DNA of 64,000 nucleotides from DATARH01 sp963789255 (GCA_963789255.1 CAWBJW010000002.1:1054001-1118000), one strand, 5' to 3'. Counted from the stretch's first letter, positions 47,769 to 57,132 are shown. The notes: a model not told the origin generated them from the sequence alone. Numbers and translations: made by a program.

Positions 47769-49046
47769 TCAATCGGCCGAGGCGGCGGCGGTTGCCGCCC
47801 GCCGCGTTCGGTTGGCGGCCGCGCGGCGGTCGCCGAAGAGCGCCACCGCCGCGGTCGCGATCATGACGATGGCGCTGATGCCGAACACCCAGCGCGGCAT
47901 GCCATGGTCCATGATCAGGCCGAACATCAAGGGGCCGACCATGCCGCCGATGCTGAAGCCGCTGGTAACGATGCCGAAGGTGCGGCCGATCGCCCCCGGC
48001 GGCGCCGCGGCGCGCACCAGCATGTCGCGCGACGGCATGATGAGGCCGCCGAGCAGACCGGCAACGCTCATCGCCACGACCAGCGGCGCGGCGCCGAACC
48101 CGACCGTGCCGATGGCGAGCACGATGCCGGCGTTGACCGCGTAGCCCAGGGCGGCGACCTCGGCATGGCGGCGGGTCTTGTCGGCGACAAAGCCGCCGGC
48201 GAGAACGCCGAGCGCCTGCGCGCTGAGATAAGCCGTGAGCGCCAGATTGGCGGCCGACAGCGGCGTCCCGAAAGCGCTGGTCAGCGCCACCACCGAGAAA
48301 TTGCTGATCCCGCTCCCCGACAGGCTCAACAACGCGAAAAACGCGGTCAGGCCGAGGATCGCCGGGGTCAGGATCGCGGTGAGCCCACCTCCAGCCGAAC
48401 TGCCGCCGGCGAGTTGTGCCGAATGCAGCCGCCCGCCGGTGCTGTCGACGCCGCGCGCCAGGCCGAGCGGCACCGCCACCACCAGGGCAAGGACCCCGGC
48501 GGCGACGATCGCCGGGCCCAGCCCGATGGTCGCGGCGACGGCGACCATCGTGATCGGCGCGACCGCATTCCCGAGAAACCCGGCAAAGGTATGGATCGAA
48601 AAGGCGCGGCCGACCCGGGCCGGTGGGATGATGGCCGCCAGGATCGCGTAGTCGGCCGGATGAAACACGCTGTTGGCGAGGCCGACGAACGCCATCGCCA
48701 GCAACAGCCACGGATAGGACAGCGTCAATCCGAACCCGACAAAGGCGAGCCCGGCGACGATCAGGGCAAACACCAGCATCCGCCGCCCGCCGAGCCGGTC
48801 GACGAGATAGCCGATCGGCAATTGCGCGGCGACGGCGACGATGCCGGAAACGGTCAGGGCAAAGCCGAGCTCGATAAAATCGATGCCGAGCCTCGCCTTG
48901 AGGAATGGAAACAGCGGCGGCAGGACCAAGTATTGAAAGTGGTTGACGAAATGCGCCGACGATACCAGCGCGATCGCCTGGTATTCCCCCGCTTTTCCGC
49001 GCACGCCGCCGGGCATCGCCAGCGCTTCCGTCGTCATCCCGCGCAT
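47769..49046 (-). CDS. Major facilitator superfamily transporter
   Basis: 425 residues with twelve predicted membrane helices. After helix 2 the loop YLVDRLGGRRMLVF is the MFS G-x-x-x-D-R/K-x-G-R/K-R motif A; the matching loop in the second half is FVADKTRRHAEVAALG. Helix 1 runs LVSSAHFVNHFQYLVLPPLFPFL. The substrate is not evident; the FxNHFxxLVLPPLFP form is seen in Fsr-like efflux relatives (weak). It converges with the PPOX gene and is divergent from the molybdenum hydroxylase. Confidence 0.88.
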   Translation of the reverse strand: MRGMTTEALAMPGGVRGKAGEYQAIALVSSAHFVNHFQYLVLPPLFPFLKARLGIDFIELGFALTVSGIVAVAAQLPIGYLVDRLGGRRMLVFALIVAGLAFVGFGLTLSYPWLLLAMAFVGLANSVFHPADYAILAAIIPPARVGRAFSIHTFAGFLGNAVAPITMVAVAATIGLGPAIVAAGVLALVVAVPLGLARGVDSTGGRLHSAQLAGGSSAGGGLTAILTPAILGLTAFFALLSLSGSGISNFSVVALTSAFGTPLSAANLALTAYLSAQALGVLAGGFVADKTRRHAEVAALGYAVNAGIVLAIGTVGFGAAPLVVAMSVAGLLGGLIMPSRDMLVRAAAPPGAIGRTFGIVTSGFSIGGMVGPLMFGLIMDHGMPRWVFGISAIVMIATAAVALFGDRRAAANRTRRAATAAASAD

Positions 49047-49263
49047 TGCCTGTTATCTCACCAGTTGCCCAACATGGCGTCGCCGGGCCGCGCCGGCAAG
49101 CGCCAGATCGGCAGGGCTGACCCCAAGCGGAAGCAACCAGAAGGCGCGACGGCTGGAGCGCGGCCATCTGGGTTGTCCGGCGCCTCGGGGTCGCGAATTG
49201 TGCTGTGCGCGGGCGGGACCGGCGATAGCATCGCGGCCCGCGGTTGCAGCGAGGGCCAGGGCG

Positions 49264-51630
49264 ATGAGCGTGCAGGCGATCGGACAGAAGGTGCGCCGGG
49301 AAGAGGATCTGCGCCTCTTGACCGGAAGGGGCCGCTATGTCGACGACGTGCCGGCGCCCGACGCGGCGCGCGGCTATGTCCTGCGCTCGCCCTACGCCCA
49401 TGCGCGAATCGTCGCGATCGACGGGGCGCGCGCGGTCGCGGCGCCGGGGGTGCTCGCGGTGCTGACCGGTGCGGACCTCAGGCGGCGCGGCCTGGGCACG
49501 CTGCGGCCCGGCATTCCGCGCCGCCGCCGCAATGGCACGCCAGCCTTCGTCTGCCCGCAGCCGCTGCTGGCGCAGGACCGGGTGCGCTATGTCGGCGACC
49601 CGGTCGCGTTCATCGTAGCGGGCACCCTGAGCCAGGCGAAGGATGCCGCCGAACTGATCGAGGTCGGGTATCAGCCGCTGCCCGCAGTCATTTCGGCCGA
49701 GGCGGCGATCCAGCCCGGTGCGCCGGCGGTGTGGGACGACAACCCGGGCAACGAAGCCTTCACCCACGCGGCCGGCGACAAGGCGGCGGTCGATTCTGCC
49801 TTCGCCCGCGCCGCGCACATCGTGCGGGACAGGATCGTCGTCAACCGGGTGAGCGCCAACAGCATGGAGCCGCGCGGCTGCCTCGCGCAGTACGACCGCG
49901 ATGAGGAGCGCTACACGATCCGCTGCACCGTGCAGTCGGTGCATGGCACCAGGGCCGCGCTCGCCGGGCAGATCTTCCGGGTACCGCATCATCAGATCCG
50001 CGTCGTCTGCGACACGATGGGCGGCGGTTTCGGCATGAAGGGCGGCTGCTACCCCGAATATGCGCTGGCATTGTGGGCCTCCGAGGTCGTCGGGCGCCCG
50101 GTGCGCTGGACCGCCGAACGCAGTGAAGGCCTCTTGAGCGACGAACAGGCGCGCGGCAGCACCATCGAAGCTGAGCTGGCGCTCGATGAGGGCGGCAAGT
50201 TCCTCGCCTTGCGGTCCCGCTGGCGCTCGTCGATCGGCGCCTATTTTTCGAGCGACCGGCCGACCATTCCGCTGACCATCGGGCTCGGCTGCCTTGTCAA
50301 CACCTATACCTTCGCGGCCGTGCACGCCGAGGTGATTGCGGTCCTCACCAACACGATGACGACCGCGCCCTACCGCGGCGGCAGCCGCCCCGAACCGATC
50401 TACGTCATCGAGACGATCATCGACAAGGCGGCGCGCGAGCTCGGGCTCGACCCGGCCGAGCTGCGCCGCCGCAACACCATCCCGGCGAGCGGGATGCCCT
50501 ATCGGACGCCGATGGCGCAGACCTATGACAGCGGCGATTTCGCGAAGAATCTGGCCGATGCGCTGGCGCTCGCCGCCTATGACGGGATCGCGGCGCGGCG
50601 CGAAGCGGCCCGCCGGCGCGGCAAGCTTCTCGGCATCGGCGTCGCGACGACCGTCGCGGCGACCGGCGGGCGCGACTACGAGCATGCCGAGATCCGCTTC
50701 GACCCCGCCGGCGGGGTGGTGCTCATGACCGGCAGCATGGATCACGGCCAGGGCCACGCCACGACGTTCAAGCAGGTCCTGTCGGACAAGCTCGGCATCG
50801 ACGCCGACAAGATCCGCTATCGCTACGGCGACAGCGATCTGGTGACGATGGGGATCGGCACCTTCGGCTCGCGCTCGGCCCAGCTCGCCGGCTCGGCCAT
50901 CGTCACCGCCGCCGACCGGCTGATCGACAAGGGAAGCCGCATCGCCGCGCATATGCTGGAAGCGGCGGCGGGCGACATCGCCTTCGAGCACGGCGCCTTC
51001 ACGATCGCCGGCACCGACCGGTCGGTCGCGATCGAGGAGGTGGCGCGGCAATCCTTTCAGGCGGCGCAATTGCCCGATGACGTCGAGACCGGATTCACCG
51101 AGCGCGCGAATTTCGGCCCGGAGGACGCGGCCACCTTCCCGTCCGGCGCGCATGTCTGCGAGGTCGAGATCGATGTCGAGACCGGCGCGGTGGCGCTCAC
51201 CCGCTACTGCGCGGTCGACGATGTCGGGACGATGCTGAACCCGCTGCTGTGCGCGGGGCAGATCCATGGCGGGATCGTCCAGGGGATCGGCCAGGCATTG
51301 CTGGAAAACCTGGTCTATGACCCCGAGAGCGGGCAGCTCGTTACCGGGTCGTTTCAGGATTACTGCATGCCGCGCGCCGACAATTTCTGCGCCTTCGAGC
51401 TGGCCGAGAATGCGACGCCGACCGACAAGAACCCGCTCGGCGTCAAGGGTGTCGGCGAGGCCGGCACGATCGGCGCGATCCCGGCGGTGATGAATGCGGT
51501 CAACAGCGCGCTTGCCGCGATCGGCGCCCCGCCGGTCGAATTGCCGGCCACCGCCGAGAAGTTGTGGCGCGCCATTCAACAGGGAAAATCTTCAACCCCC
51601 CGCCCGCCGCGTTCAACCCCGTTTCCGTGA
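49264..51630 (+). CDS. Molybdenum hydroxylase large subunit (xanthine dehydrogenase/CoxL family), C-terminus altered
   Basis: 788 residues. The fold of xanthine dehydrogenase-type MoCo subunits is clear: KVRREEDLRLLTGRGRYVDD, VGDPVAFIVA, the GGGFGMKGG cofactor loop, TAPYRGGSRPE in place of the CoxL active-site loop of true CO dehydrogenase, MDHGQGHATTFKQ, RSAQLAGSAIV and GVKGVGEAGTIGAIPAV with the catalytic Glu. The GGS form of the loop places it outside form I CO dehydrogenases; the substrate is unknown. No FeS or FAD partner subunit lies in the window. The last 15 residues and the stop come from the adjacent IS-like sequence. ATG 49264 is chosen for MSVQAIGQKVRREEDL. Confidence 0.88.
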   Translation: MSVQAIGQKVRREEDLRLLTGRGRYVDDVPAPDAARGYVLRSPYAHARIVAIDGARAVAAPGVLAVLTGADLRRRGLGTLRPGIPRRRRNGTPAFVCPQPLLAQDRVRYVGDPVAFIVAGTLSQAKDAAELIEVGYQPLPAVISAEAAIQPGAPAVWDDNPGNEAFTHAAGDKAAVDSAFARAAHIVRDRIVVNRVSANSMEPRGCLAQYDRDEERYTIRCTVQSVHGTRAALAGQIFRVPHHQIRVVCDTMGGGFGMKGGCYPEYALALWASEVVGRPVRWTAERSEGLLSDEQARGSTIEAELALDEGGKFLALRSRWRSSIGAYFSSDRPTIPLTIGLGCLVNTYTFAAVHAEVIAVLTNTMTTAPYRGGSRPEPIYVIETIIDKAARELGLDPAELRRRNTIPASGMPYRTPMAQTYDSGDFAKNLADALALAAYDGIAARREAARRRGKLLGIGVATTVAATGGRDYEHAEIRFDPAGGVVLMTGSMDHGQGHATTFKQVLSDKLGIDADKIRYRYGDSDLVTMGIGTFGSRSAQLAGSAIVTAADRLIDKGSRIAAHMLEAAAGDIAFEHGAFTIAGTDRSVAIEEVARQSFQAAQLPDDVETGFTERANFGPEDAATFPSGAHVCEVEIDVETGAVALTRYCAVDDVGTMLNPLLCAGQIHGGIVQGIGQALLENLVYDPESGQLVTGSFQDYCMPRADNFCAFELAENATPTDKNPLGVKGVGEAGTIGAIPAVMNAVNSALAAIGAPPVELPATAEKLWRAIQQGKSSTPRPPRSTPFP

Positions 51631-52542
51631 TGGTCCGGCGGCCGCCCCGCCGTGCCTTAGCCGATAGCTCTCGGCGTTCATCTCGAGAATGTGCACGTGA
51701 TGGGTCAGCCGCTCCAACACCGCGCCGGCCAATTGCGCGGTGCCGAACACGCTGGTCCACTCATCGAACGGAAGATTGCTGGTAATGATGGTGGAGCCGC
51801 GCTCGTAGCGTTGGCTGACGATCTCGAACATCAACCCGGCGCCTGCGGTCGAGAGCGGCACATAGCCAAGCTCATCGATGATCAAGACCTTGTAGGCGGC
51901 CAGCCGCTGCTGCAGGCGCAGAAGGCGCCATTCGTCGTGGATCTCGAGCAGTTGGTGCGCTAGCGAGGCGGCGGTTACAAAGCCGACCGACAGGCCCTGT
52001 TGACAGGCCGCCAGCCCCAGCCCGAGCGCGACATGCGTCTTCCCGGTGCCGCTATTGCCGACGATGATGATGTTCTCCCGGCGGGCGACGTATTCGGATC
52101 GCGCAAGCCCCAGCACGAAACCTTTGTCGAGCGAGGGAACCGCCGCAAATTCGAAGCTGTCCAGACTCTTCACCGCCGGGAACTGCGCCCCCTTGATGCG
52201 ACGCTCGATCATCCGCCGTTCGCGCTCGATCAGTTCGAGTTCGGCCAGGCGCAGCAGATAACTGGAAGCGTCGAGACCTTCGGCGGCGCACTGTTGCGCC
52301 AGCTTGTCGTATTCGCGCAGGAACGCCGGCAGCTTGAGTGCCTTGAGGTGTTGCGCCAGCAGCTTGCCTGCCTCGCGGCTCGCCGGGGCCGGGGCGGAAA
52401 CCGGGACCGGAGCTGAGACCGGCGCCGCAGCTGAGACCGGCGCCGGGGCAGCACTCGGCACCGATACGAGTTCTGCCAGCGTCATCGCCGCCCGCGCGTC
52501 CTTGCGCGCAAGCAGCGCGCCCGAGAGTTTCGCGAAAGCCAT
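51613..52542 (-). CDS. istB: IstB-like ATPase (IS21 helper) with a fused Ala/Pro-rich N-terminus
   Basis: 309 residues. From about residue 58 it is a standard IstB: LAQHLKALKLPAFLREYDKLAQQCAAEG, ERRMIERRIKGAQFP, Walker A IIVGNSGTGKTHVALGLG (about 160) and Walker B KVLIIDELGYVPLS. IstB loads the IS21 transposase IstA onto target DNA; no istA lies in the window, so this copy is solitary. Residues 1-57 (MAFAKLSGALLARKDA, then Ala-Pro-Val-Ser repeats) are not part of IstB and look like the front of a former gene behind the ParA-like gene. The start is seven bases after that stop. The gene end overlaps the molybdenum hydroxylase tail. Confidence 0.87.
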   Translation of the reverse strand: MAFAKLSGALLARKDARAAMTLAELVSVPSAAPAPVSAAAPVSAPVPVSAPAPASREAGKLLAQHLKALKLPAFLREYDKLAQQCAAEGLDASSYLLRLAELELIERERRMIERRIKGAQFPAVKSLDSFEFAAVPSLDKGFVLGLARSEYVARRENIIIVGNSGTGKTHVALGLGLAACQQGLSVGFVTAASLAHQLLEIHDEWRLLRLQQRLAAYKVLIIDELGYVPLSTAGAGLMFEIVSQRYERGSTIITSNLPFDEWTSVFGTAQLAGAVLERLTHHVHILEMNAESYRLRHGGAAAGPSRKRG

Positions 52543-52548
52543 TGTCGC

Positions 52549-53998
52549 CTATGCCGCTACACGCATCCCGATTTGCTCATACACGTACTGCCACAACTCG
52601 GCAATCTCCCGCGCCGACCGGCCGGAAGGCGCCGTCTCTGTGACGGTGCGGCCATCGATCATCGAAGCAGCGTAATCGGTGCGCTGGTAGAGAATGACCG
52701 GCACCACCCGCCCATGCTCGGAGAGTGCCGCGACCGCTTGCGCGGTGATGCTGGCGCGGGGCGCCGCGCCATTGACGACGAACAGAAACCGCTTTCCCGC
52801 CCTTCGCACCATCTCGACAGTTGCGCCGACGGCGCGCAGATCGTGCGGGCTCGGTCGCGCCGGGATAACGATCAGGTCGGCGATCGCAATTACCTGCTCG
52901 ATCGATGCCGTGAGCGCCGGAGGGGTGTCGATAACCGCGATCGCAGTCCCGTAACTGCGCAACTCCGCAAGACTGGCGGCGAGGTCCTCCAGCTTCACCG
53001 TCGCAAGCGCCGGCGCGTCGTCTTTGCGGGCCCGCCACCACTCGCCGAGCGAACCTTGCGGATCGGTGTCGATCAGAACGGCAGGCCCATGGCCTGCCGC
53101 ACCCGCCTGCACGGCGAGATGCGCGGCGATCGTCGTCTTGCCGGCGCCCCCTTTCTAGACTCGCCACCGCGATAACAAACATCCGCGGAAATCCCCCGGC
53201 AGGCTCGCTGACCGTTCTGCTGTCGGTCGTCTGGGGCGGCTTGGCTAAACTCAGCACCTCCTCCGCCGGCTCGGCTTCCGCCTCGCTGCCGGTGCCCGGC
53301 GGCGAAGCAATCTCGCTCAACGCCGCCGCCGGCTCGGCTTCCGCCTCGCTGCCGGTGCCCGGCGGCGAAGCGATCTCGCTCAGCACCTCCGCCGGCTCGG
53401 CTTCCGCCTCGCTGTCGATGCCCGATCGCGAATCCAGATCGTTCACCTCCGCCGCCGGCTCGCCTTCCGCCTCGCTGTCGGTGCCCAGCGGCGAATCGAT
53501 TTTGTTCAAAGCCGGGGCCGCGGGCTCCCCGGCATCGCCCTGCCGCTCACTGACCGGTTCCTCGCCCTCGGCGCCGAGCCGTACAACGCCGTCGCGAACA
53601 TCCCTGACGAACTGCTGCAAATACGGCCGCATTGCCGCGAGACGATCTGGTGTGACGCCGTATCCCTCGCGCAAAGCGCCGACTATCTTCACTGCGATCG
53701 TGCGGACATCGTCTTCCGGCTTGCCGCCGGCTTTCGTCAACACCTCGATGAAAAACGACAGCGATTTGCGGTAATGATCAGGATCAAACGCCTCCCGGGC
53801 AGCCTCTTTGGCCGTTTTACTATCGACCCTTGACAGGGGATCGGTCTCCGCCACAGGCTCTTTGGCAGTTTTACCGTCAGACCCGAGCCGGTCCAACATC
53901 CGTTCAAGTCTATTCTCGGTCGAGGGCTGCTGGTTTCCGCTCGCGACCGACGACTCACTGGGGACAGGGGTCGCCTTCCGTTTAAGCCAATCGAGCAT
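52549..53998 (-). CDS. ParA-like ATPase with a long repeat-containing N-terminal extension, broken at the Walker A motif
   Basis: From ATG 53998 the first 150 residues are a helical domain of unknown kind (DPDHYRKSLSFFIEVLTKAGG; LQQFVRDVRDGVVRL). Next come four 21-residue acidic repeats of the type SEIASPPGTGSEAEAEPA, then a ParA fold. MFVIAVASL is followed, after one surplus base at about 53157, by KGGAGKTTIAAHLAVQAG (deviant Walker A), VLIDTDPQGSLGEWW, VIDTPPAL and LIVIPARPSPHDLRAVG. ParA ATPases position DNA or protein cargo. A ParB partner is not visible. Removing one A restores CTG-AAA. The AT-rich gap upstream may hold its promoter. Confidence 0.82.
53266..53517. repeat. Four tandem 63-bp repeats inside the ParA-like gene
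   Basis: Units of exactly 63 bases start at 53266, 53329, 53392 and 53455. Each encodes 21 residues on the minus strand (Glu-Ala-Glu-Pro-Ala core, then a Ser/Gly/Asp stretch). Units 1 and 2 are nearly identical, and 3 and 4 more diverged, suggesting recent expansion at one end. Confidence 0.85.
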
Positions 53999-54358
53999 GC
54001 CGAATGATCCTGAAGTTACTGGCCAGCCCGCTCAACACCCCTCTTCACAGATCACAGTAATACAACAATAGTAAATTAACCAACAGCCACGCTGATGCGA
54101 TTTTAATCTTTGACAGCTAGTTCCGTAACCATTTTTCAATCCTGAACTCTGGACCGCCTTTGCATCCCTAATTGCCAATTTCTGATATGCTACCGCTCTC
54201 TACCGGGGGCATCGATGCGCCGTTACTTATACGGTGGAGTAGTGGGTGTTGCAAGCCGATTCTGCGGCGTTATCGACCGGGCACGCTTGGATTAATAACC
54301 TGGTAACCCGATCGGTGTGCTAATGCACAGACTAATCACGAGACTGGGATCTACAGCC
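53999..54358. other. AT-rich intergenic region between the ParA-like gene and a coiled-coil gene
   Basis: About 360 bases, clearly richer in A+T than the window average. A TTGACA at 54110-54115 could be a -35 element, but no good -10 follows at 16-18 bases. A 27-codon open frame from about 54214 has no ribosome-binding site. It probably carries the divergent promoters of both neighbours. Confidence 0.4.
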
Positions 54359-54745
54359 ATGTGGAACCTTAACGGGGACGACATTCAGCGGGTGAAAGAG
54401 GAACTCAAGGGTCGGCGTGCCGCCATCCGGGCTCGCTATGAAAGCGAGATGAAGCAGCTCGATACCGACATTGCCGACCTCGAAGCCTTCGAGCGCTTCG
54501 CCGTCAAGCTCGCGTCGGATTTCAAGGGCGAAGAGGGGCCATCGGCGACCGTCGCCGACCCGGAGTCGGCGGTGGAAAATGTCGTCGCCGAGATCGTCAG
54601 CGAGCAGAGCGGCTTGGCCAGCCCCGACGCTGCCGCGATGCCGAGCGCCGAGGCGGAACCCGCACCGAACTCCGAGCCGGCGGGCGCGCAGAAAAGCACC
54701 TCGCGCTGGCGGATGCGTCTCAACGCCGGCGAAGTTTCGCCGTAA
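54359..54745 (+). CDS. Hypothetical protein with an N-terminal coiled coil
   Basis: 128 residues from ATG 54359 (MWNLNGDDIQRVKEELKGRR). Residues 8-55 form a charged amphipathic helix of coiled-coil type (VKEELKGRRAAIRARYESEMKQLDTDIADLEAFERFA). The rest is Ala/Glu/Pro-rich and probably disordered, ending in a basic SRWRMRLNAGE. No family recognised. It is divergent from the ParA-like gene and shares its Ala-Glu-Pro style, which might mean a joint role, but that is only proximity. Confidence 0.5.
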   Translation: MWNLNGDDIQRVKEELKGRRAAIRARYESEMKQLDTDIADLEAFERFAVKLASDFKGEEGPSATVADPESAVENVVAEIVSEQSGLASPDAAAMPSAEAEPAPNSEPAGAQKSTSRWRMRLNAGEVSP

Positions 54746-54832
54746 GCGGATCGGCATTCCGGCAACAGCGTCCTCTTGCCACCCCGGACAGTCCCGCATA
54801 AGTCAGGGGACTATTTTGCGGGGAGGACAGAG

Positions 54833-55342
54833 ATGGCACTGGAAGTGCGCCGCGTCGTGACCGGGCACGATGCGAGCGGCAAGGCGATCGTCGCCAGCGA
54901 CGACCGCATGACCGGCACCAGCGCGCCCAACCGACCGTACATTTCGCGCGTCGAGATCTGGTTAACCGACAAGATGCCGGTCGACAATTCGGAGGCGGCC
55001 GCAGCAGCGCAGCGCAACGGCCTCGTCGTCCGCCACAATTACGTCGGCTCGGGTCAGGGCAGCGTGATCCGCATCACCGAATTCGCTCCCGGCGCGCCCA
55101 AATTCATGCACCGCACCGAAACCGCCGACTACGCGATCCTGCTATCGGGTGAATGCGATCTGGAACTCGACGACGGCGAGACGGTGCATCTGAAACAGGG
55201 CGACATCGTCGTGCAGCGCGGCACGATGCACGCCTGGGTCAACAACGGCGCGGCGCCGTGCGTCTTCGCCTTCATCCTGATCGACGCCGACCCGGTCACC
55301 GTCAATGGCCAGAGCCTGACGACCCATTACCCGGCGCGGTAA
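54833..55342 (+). CDS. Cupin-domain protein
   Basis: 169 residues from ATG 54833, seven bases after a ggggagga ribosome-binding site. The N-terminal part reads EVRRVVTGHDASGKAIVASDDRMTG. The cupin barrel follows with motif 1 near FMHRTETADYAILLSGECDLELDDGETVHLKQGD and motif 2 VVQRGTMHAWVNNGAAPCVFAFILID, whose H-x-x-E-x and H residues would hold a metal. It resembles small single-cupin proteins next to catabolic genes. Substrate unknown. It stands 76 bases before nagA on the same strand. Confidence 0.82.
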   Translation: MALEVRRVVTGHDASGKAIVASDDRMTGTSAPNRPYISRVEIWLTDKMPVDNSEAAAAAQRNGLVVRHNYVGSGQGSVIRITEFAPGAPKFMHRTETADYAILLSGECDLELDDGETVHLKQGDIVVQRGTMHAWVNNGAAPCVFAFILIDADPVTVNGQSLTTHYPAR

Positions 55343-55418
55343 ACGCGCGCGAGCCGTTTCCGTTGCTCGGCGTTCGACGGGAAGTCCGTTCGCGGCGGCC
55401 TGCGATATAGTCCCGCCG

Positions 55419-56585
55419 ATGAGCGCTCCCCGACAGCACGCGATCGCCGCCGATGCGGTCTTCGACGGCACAAGGCTGCATCGCGGCTGCGCCGTCGTCG
55501 TCGAGGGCACCGATATTGTCGGCCTCTTGCCGCGAGCCGATTTGCCGGCGTCGATGCCGCGGCGCGATCTGCCCGCGGGGGCTTGGCTCGCGCCCGGGTT
55601 CATCGACGTGCAGGTCAATGGCGGCGGCGATGTGCTGTTCAACGATGCGCCGACCCCGCAGGGGATCGCCGCGATTCTGGCCGCGCACCGGCATTTCGGC
55701 ACGACCGGGCTGCTGCCGACGCTGATCAGCGACAGCGCCGAGAAGATGCGCGCGGCGAGCGCCGCCGTCACCGCCGCCTCCGGCTCCTGCCCCGGCGTGC
55801 TTGGCATCCATTTCGAGGGGCCGTTCCTGTCGCCCGAGCGCGCCGGGGTGCACGACCCGGCGATGATGCGCCCGCCGACGCCGGAGGATCTCGACCTGCT
55901 GACCGCGCAACAGGACGGGGTCACGCTGGTGACCCTGGCACCGGAGTGCGTGCCGCCCGGCTTCATCGCCAGCCTAGCGCGGGCGGGCGTCCGCCTCGCG
56001 CTCGGCCATTCGATGGCGACCTATGCCGAGACCCGCGCCGCATTTGCCGAAGGCCTGACCGGCTTCACCCATCTGTTCAACGCGATGCGCCAGATGACGG
56101 CCCGCGAACCCGGGCCGAGCGCCGCGGCGCTCGAAGAGAAGCGCGCGTTCTATGGGCTGATCGTCGACGGCAAGCACGTCGCCCCGGCGATGCTCCGCCT
56201 GGCGTTGCGCGGTGCCGGAACGCCTGTCCTGGTGACTGATGCGATGCCCCCTGTGGGCGGCAGACGGCAGAGTTTTGTGCTTGGCGGCCGACAGATCCGC
56301 GTGCGCGATGGCCGCTGCACGACCGCCGACGGCACCCTCGCCGGTTCGGCGCTCGACATCTCGAGCGCGGTGCGCAACTGCGTCCGCCTGCTCGAGATGA
56401 CCCTGCCCGCCGCGCTGCGCCTTGCCGGCGCCGCACCCGCGGCGTTTCTCGGCCTGGGGAATCGGCTCGGCCATCTCGCTCCCGGCTATCGCGCCGATAT
56501 CGTCGCGCTCGATCCCGCTGCGGTCCGGGTGCTTGCCACCTGGGTCGCCGGCGAGGAGGGCAGCGCGTCTCACCGGCAGCGGTAG
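55419..56585 (+). CDS. nagA: N-acetylglucosamine-6-phosphate deacetylase
   Basis: 388 residues. NagA removes the acetyl group from GlcNAc-6-phosphate in cell-wall amino-sugar recycling. Its amidohydrolase barrel shows GFIDVQVNGGGDVLFND, the metal ligand Glu in HFEGPFLSPERAGVHDP, His in ALGHSMATYAE and in FTHLFNAMRQMTAREPG, and the catalytic Asp in VLVTDAMPPVGG. The length is normal. No nagB or transporter is next to it. The ATG follows a gatatagtcccgccg leader without a strong ribosome-binding site. Confidence 0.93.
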   Translation: MSAPRQHAIAADAVFDGTRLHRGCAVVVEGTDIVGLLPRADLPASMPRRDLPAGAWLAPGFIDVQVNGGGDVLFNDAPTPQGIAAILAAHRHFGTTGLLPTLISDSAEKMRAASAAVTAASGSCPGVLGIHFEGPFLSPERAGVHDPAMMRPPTPEDLDLLTAQQDGVTLVTLAPECVPPGFIASLARAGVRLALGHSMATYAETRAAFAEGLTGFTHLFNAMRQMTAREPGPSAAALEEKRAFYGLIVDGKHVAPAMLRLALRGAGTPVLVTDAMPPVGGRRQSFVLGGRQIRVRDGRCTTADGTLAGSALDISSAVRNCVRLLEMTLPAALRLAGAAPAAFLGLGNRLGHLAPGYRADIVALDPAAVRVLATWVAGEEGSASHRQR

Positions 56586-56658
56586 CTGGCAATCTCGGCG
56601 CTGCCGTCTCGCTCGACGGCAGCGATGGCGGCATCTCGCCCGGTCGAGGAGGAGCAAT

Positions 56659-56991
56659 GGCCGCCTCGTCGAATCGCACGATGCTTATTGGCGTTCGGAA
56701 GCCGAGATGGCGGAGGGCAATCCGCAGCTGATCCTCGAACGCGGCGAGGCGGCGGCATTGCCGTCGGCGATCCTTGTGCAGGGCACCGGCGACGACAACG
56801 TAACCCCCGACATGGCCGACCGGTTCGCCGCCGCCTATCGCACGCGGGGCGGCCAGCTCCAGCTGGAAAAATTCGCCGGCCAGCCGCACACCTTCATCGT
56901 GCGCGATCCCTCGAGCGACGCCTCGCGCCGCGCTACCGAGCTGATCCGCGATTTCGTCCTGGCCCAGGCCCATAGCGCCTGCCGCGCATAA
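56659..56991 (+). pseudogene. C-terminal fragment of an alpha/beta-hydrolase
   Basis: The frame reads RLVESHDAYWRSEAEMAEGN, then ALPSAILVQGTGDDNVTPDMADRFAAAYRTRGGQLQLEKFAGQPHTFIVRDPSSDASRRATELIRDFVLAQ. GTGDDNVTP carries the acid residue and QPHTFI the catalytic His of an esterase of the acetyl-xylan or BD-FAE kind. The nucleophile Ser region and everything before it is gone; the upstream frame is nagA antisense-free spacer. No start codon fits. It is a remnant between nagA and rpsF. Confidence 0.65.
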
Positions 56992-57005
56992 CAACGCGGC
57001 AAACA

Positions 57006-57033
57006 TTGCGCCGGCAACGCCTTTCGCTATAGT
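57006..57033 (+). promoter_or_regulatory. Candidate sigma70-type promoter of the rpsF operon
   Basis: TTGCGC (57006-57011) and TATAGT (57028-57033) are separated by 16 bases. The -10 element matches five of six consensus bases. It lies about 100 bases upstream of rpsF, room for a leader that S6/S18 autoregulation would use. Confidence 0.45.
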
Positions 57034-57132
57034 GCGCCTCCCCTTGCCGGCCCCGGGCCTGTCCCCCGGCCGGCTCGGACCCAGACGGCGCTCGCGCACC
57101 GGGTCGCTACAGCCACAAGGGAATGAGTTGCG

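Noticed and set aside
47587..51579. A 1,330-codon open frame on the minus strand across the MFS and molybdenum hydroxylase genes
   Set aside because: Its product is low-complexity Arg/Gly/Asp-rich with no family motif, while the other frames give clear MFS and MoCo proteins. It is a GC-skew shadow.
49264..51630. Carbon monoxide dehydrogenase (CoxL)
   Set aside because: The active-site loop is PYRGGSR rather than the AYRCSFR form of true form I CoxL, and CoxM/CoxS partners are missing.
53266..53517. A CRISPR array
   Set aside because: The 63-bp units are directly adjacent with no spacers, and they encode an in-frame 21-residue repeat.
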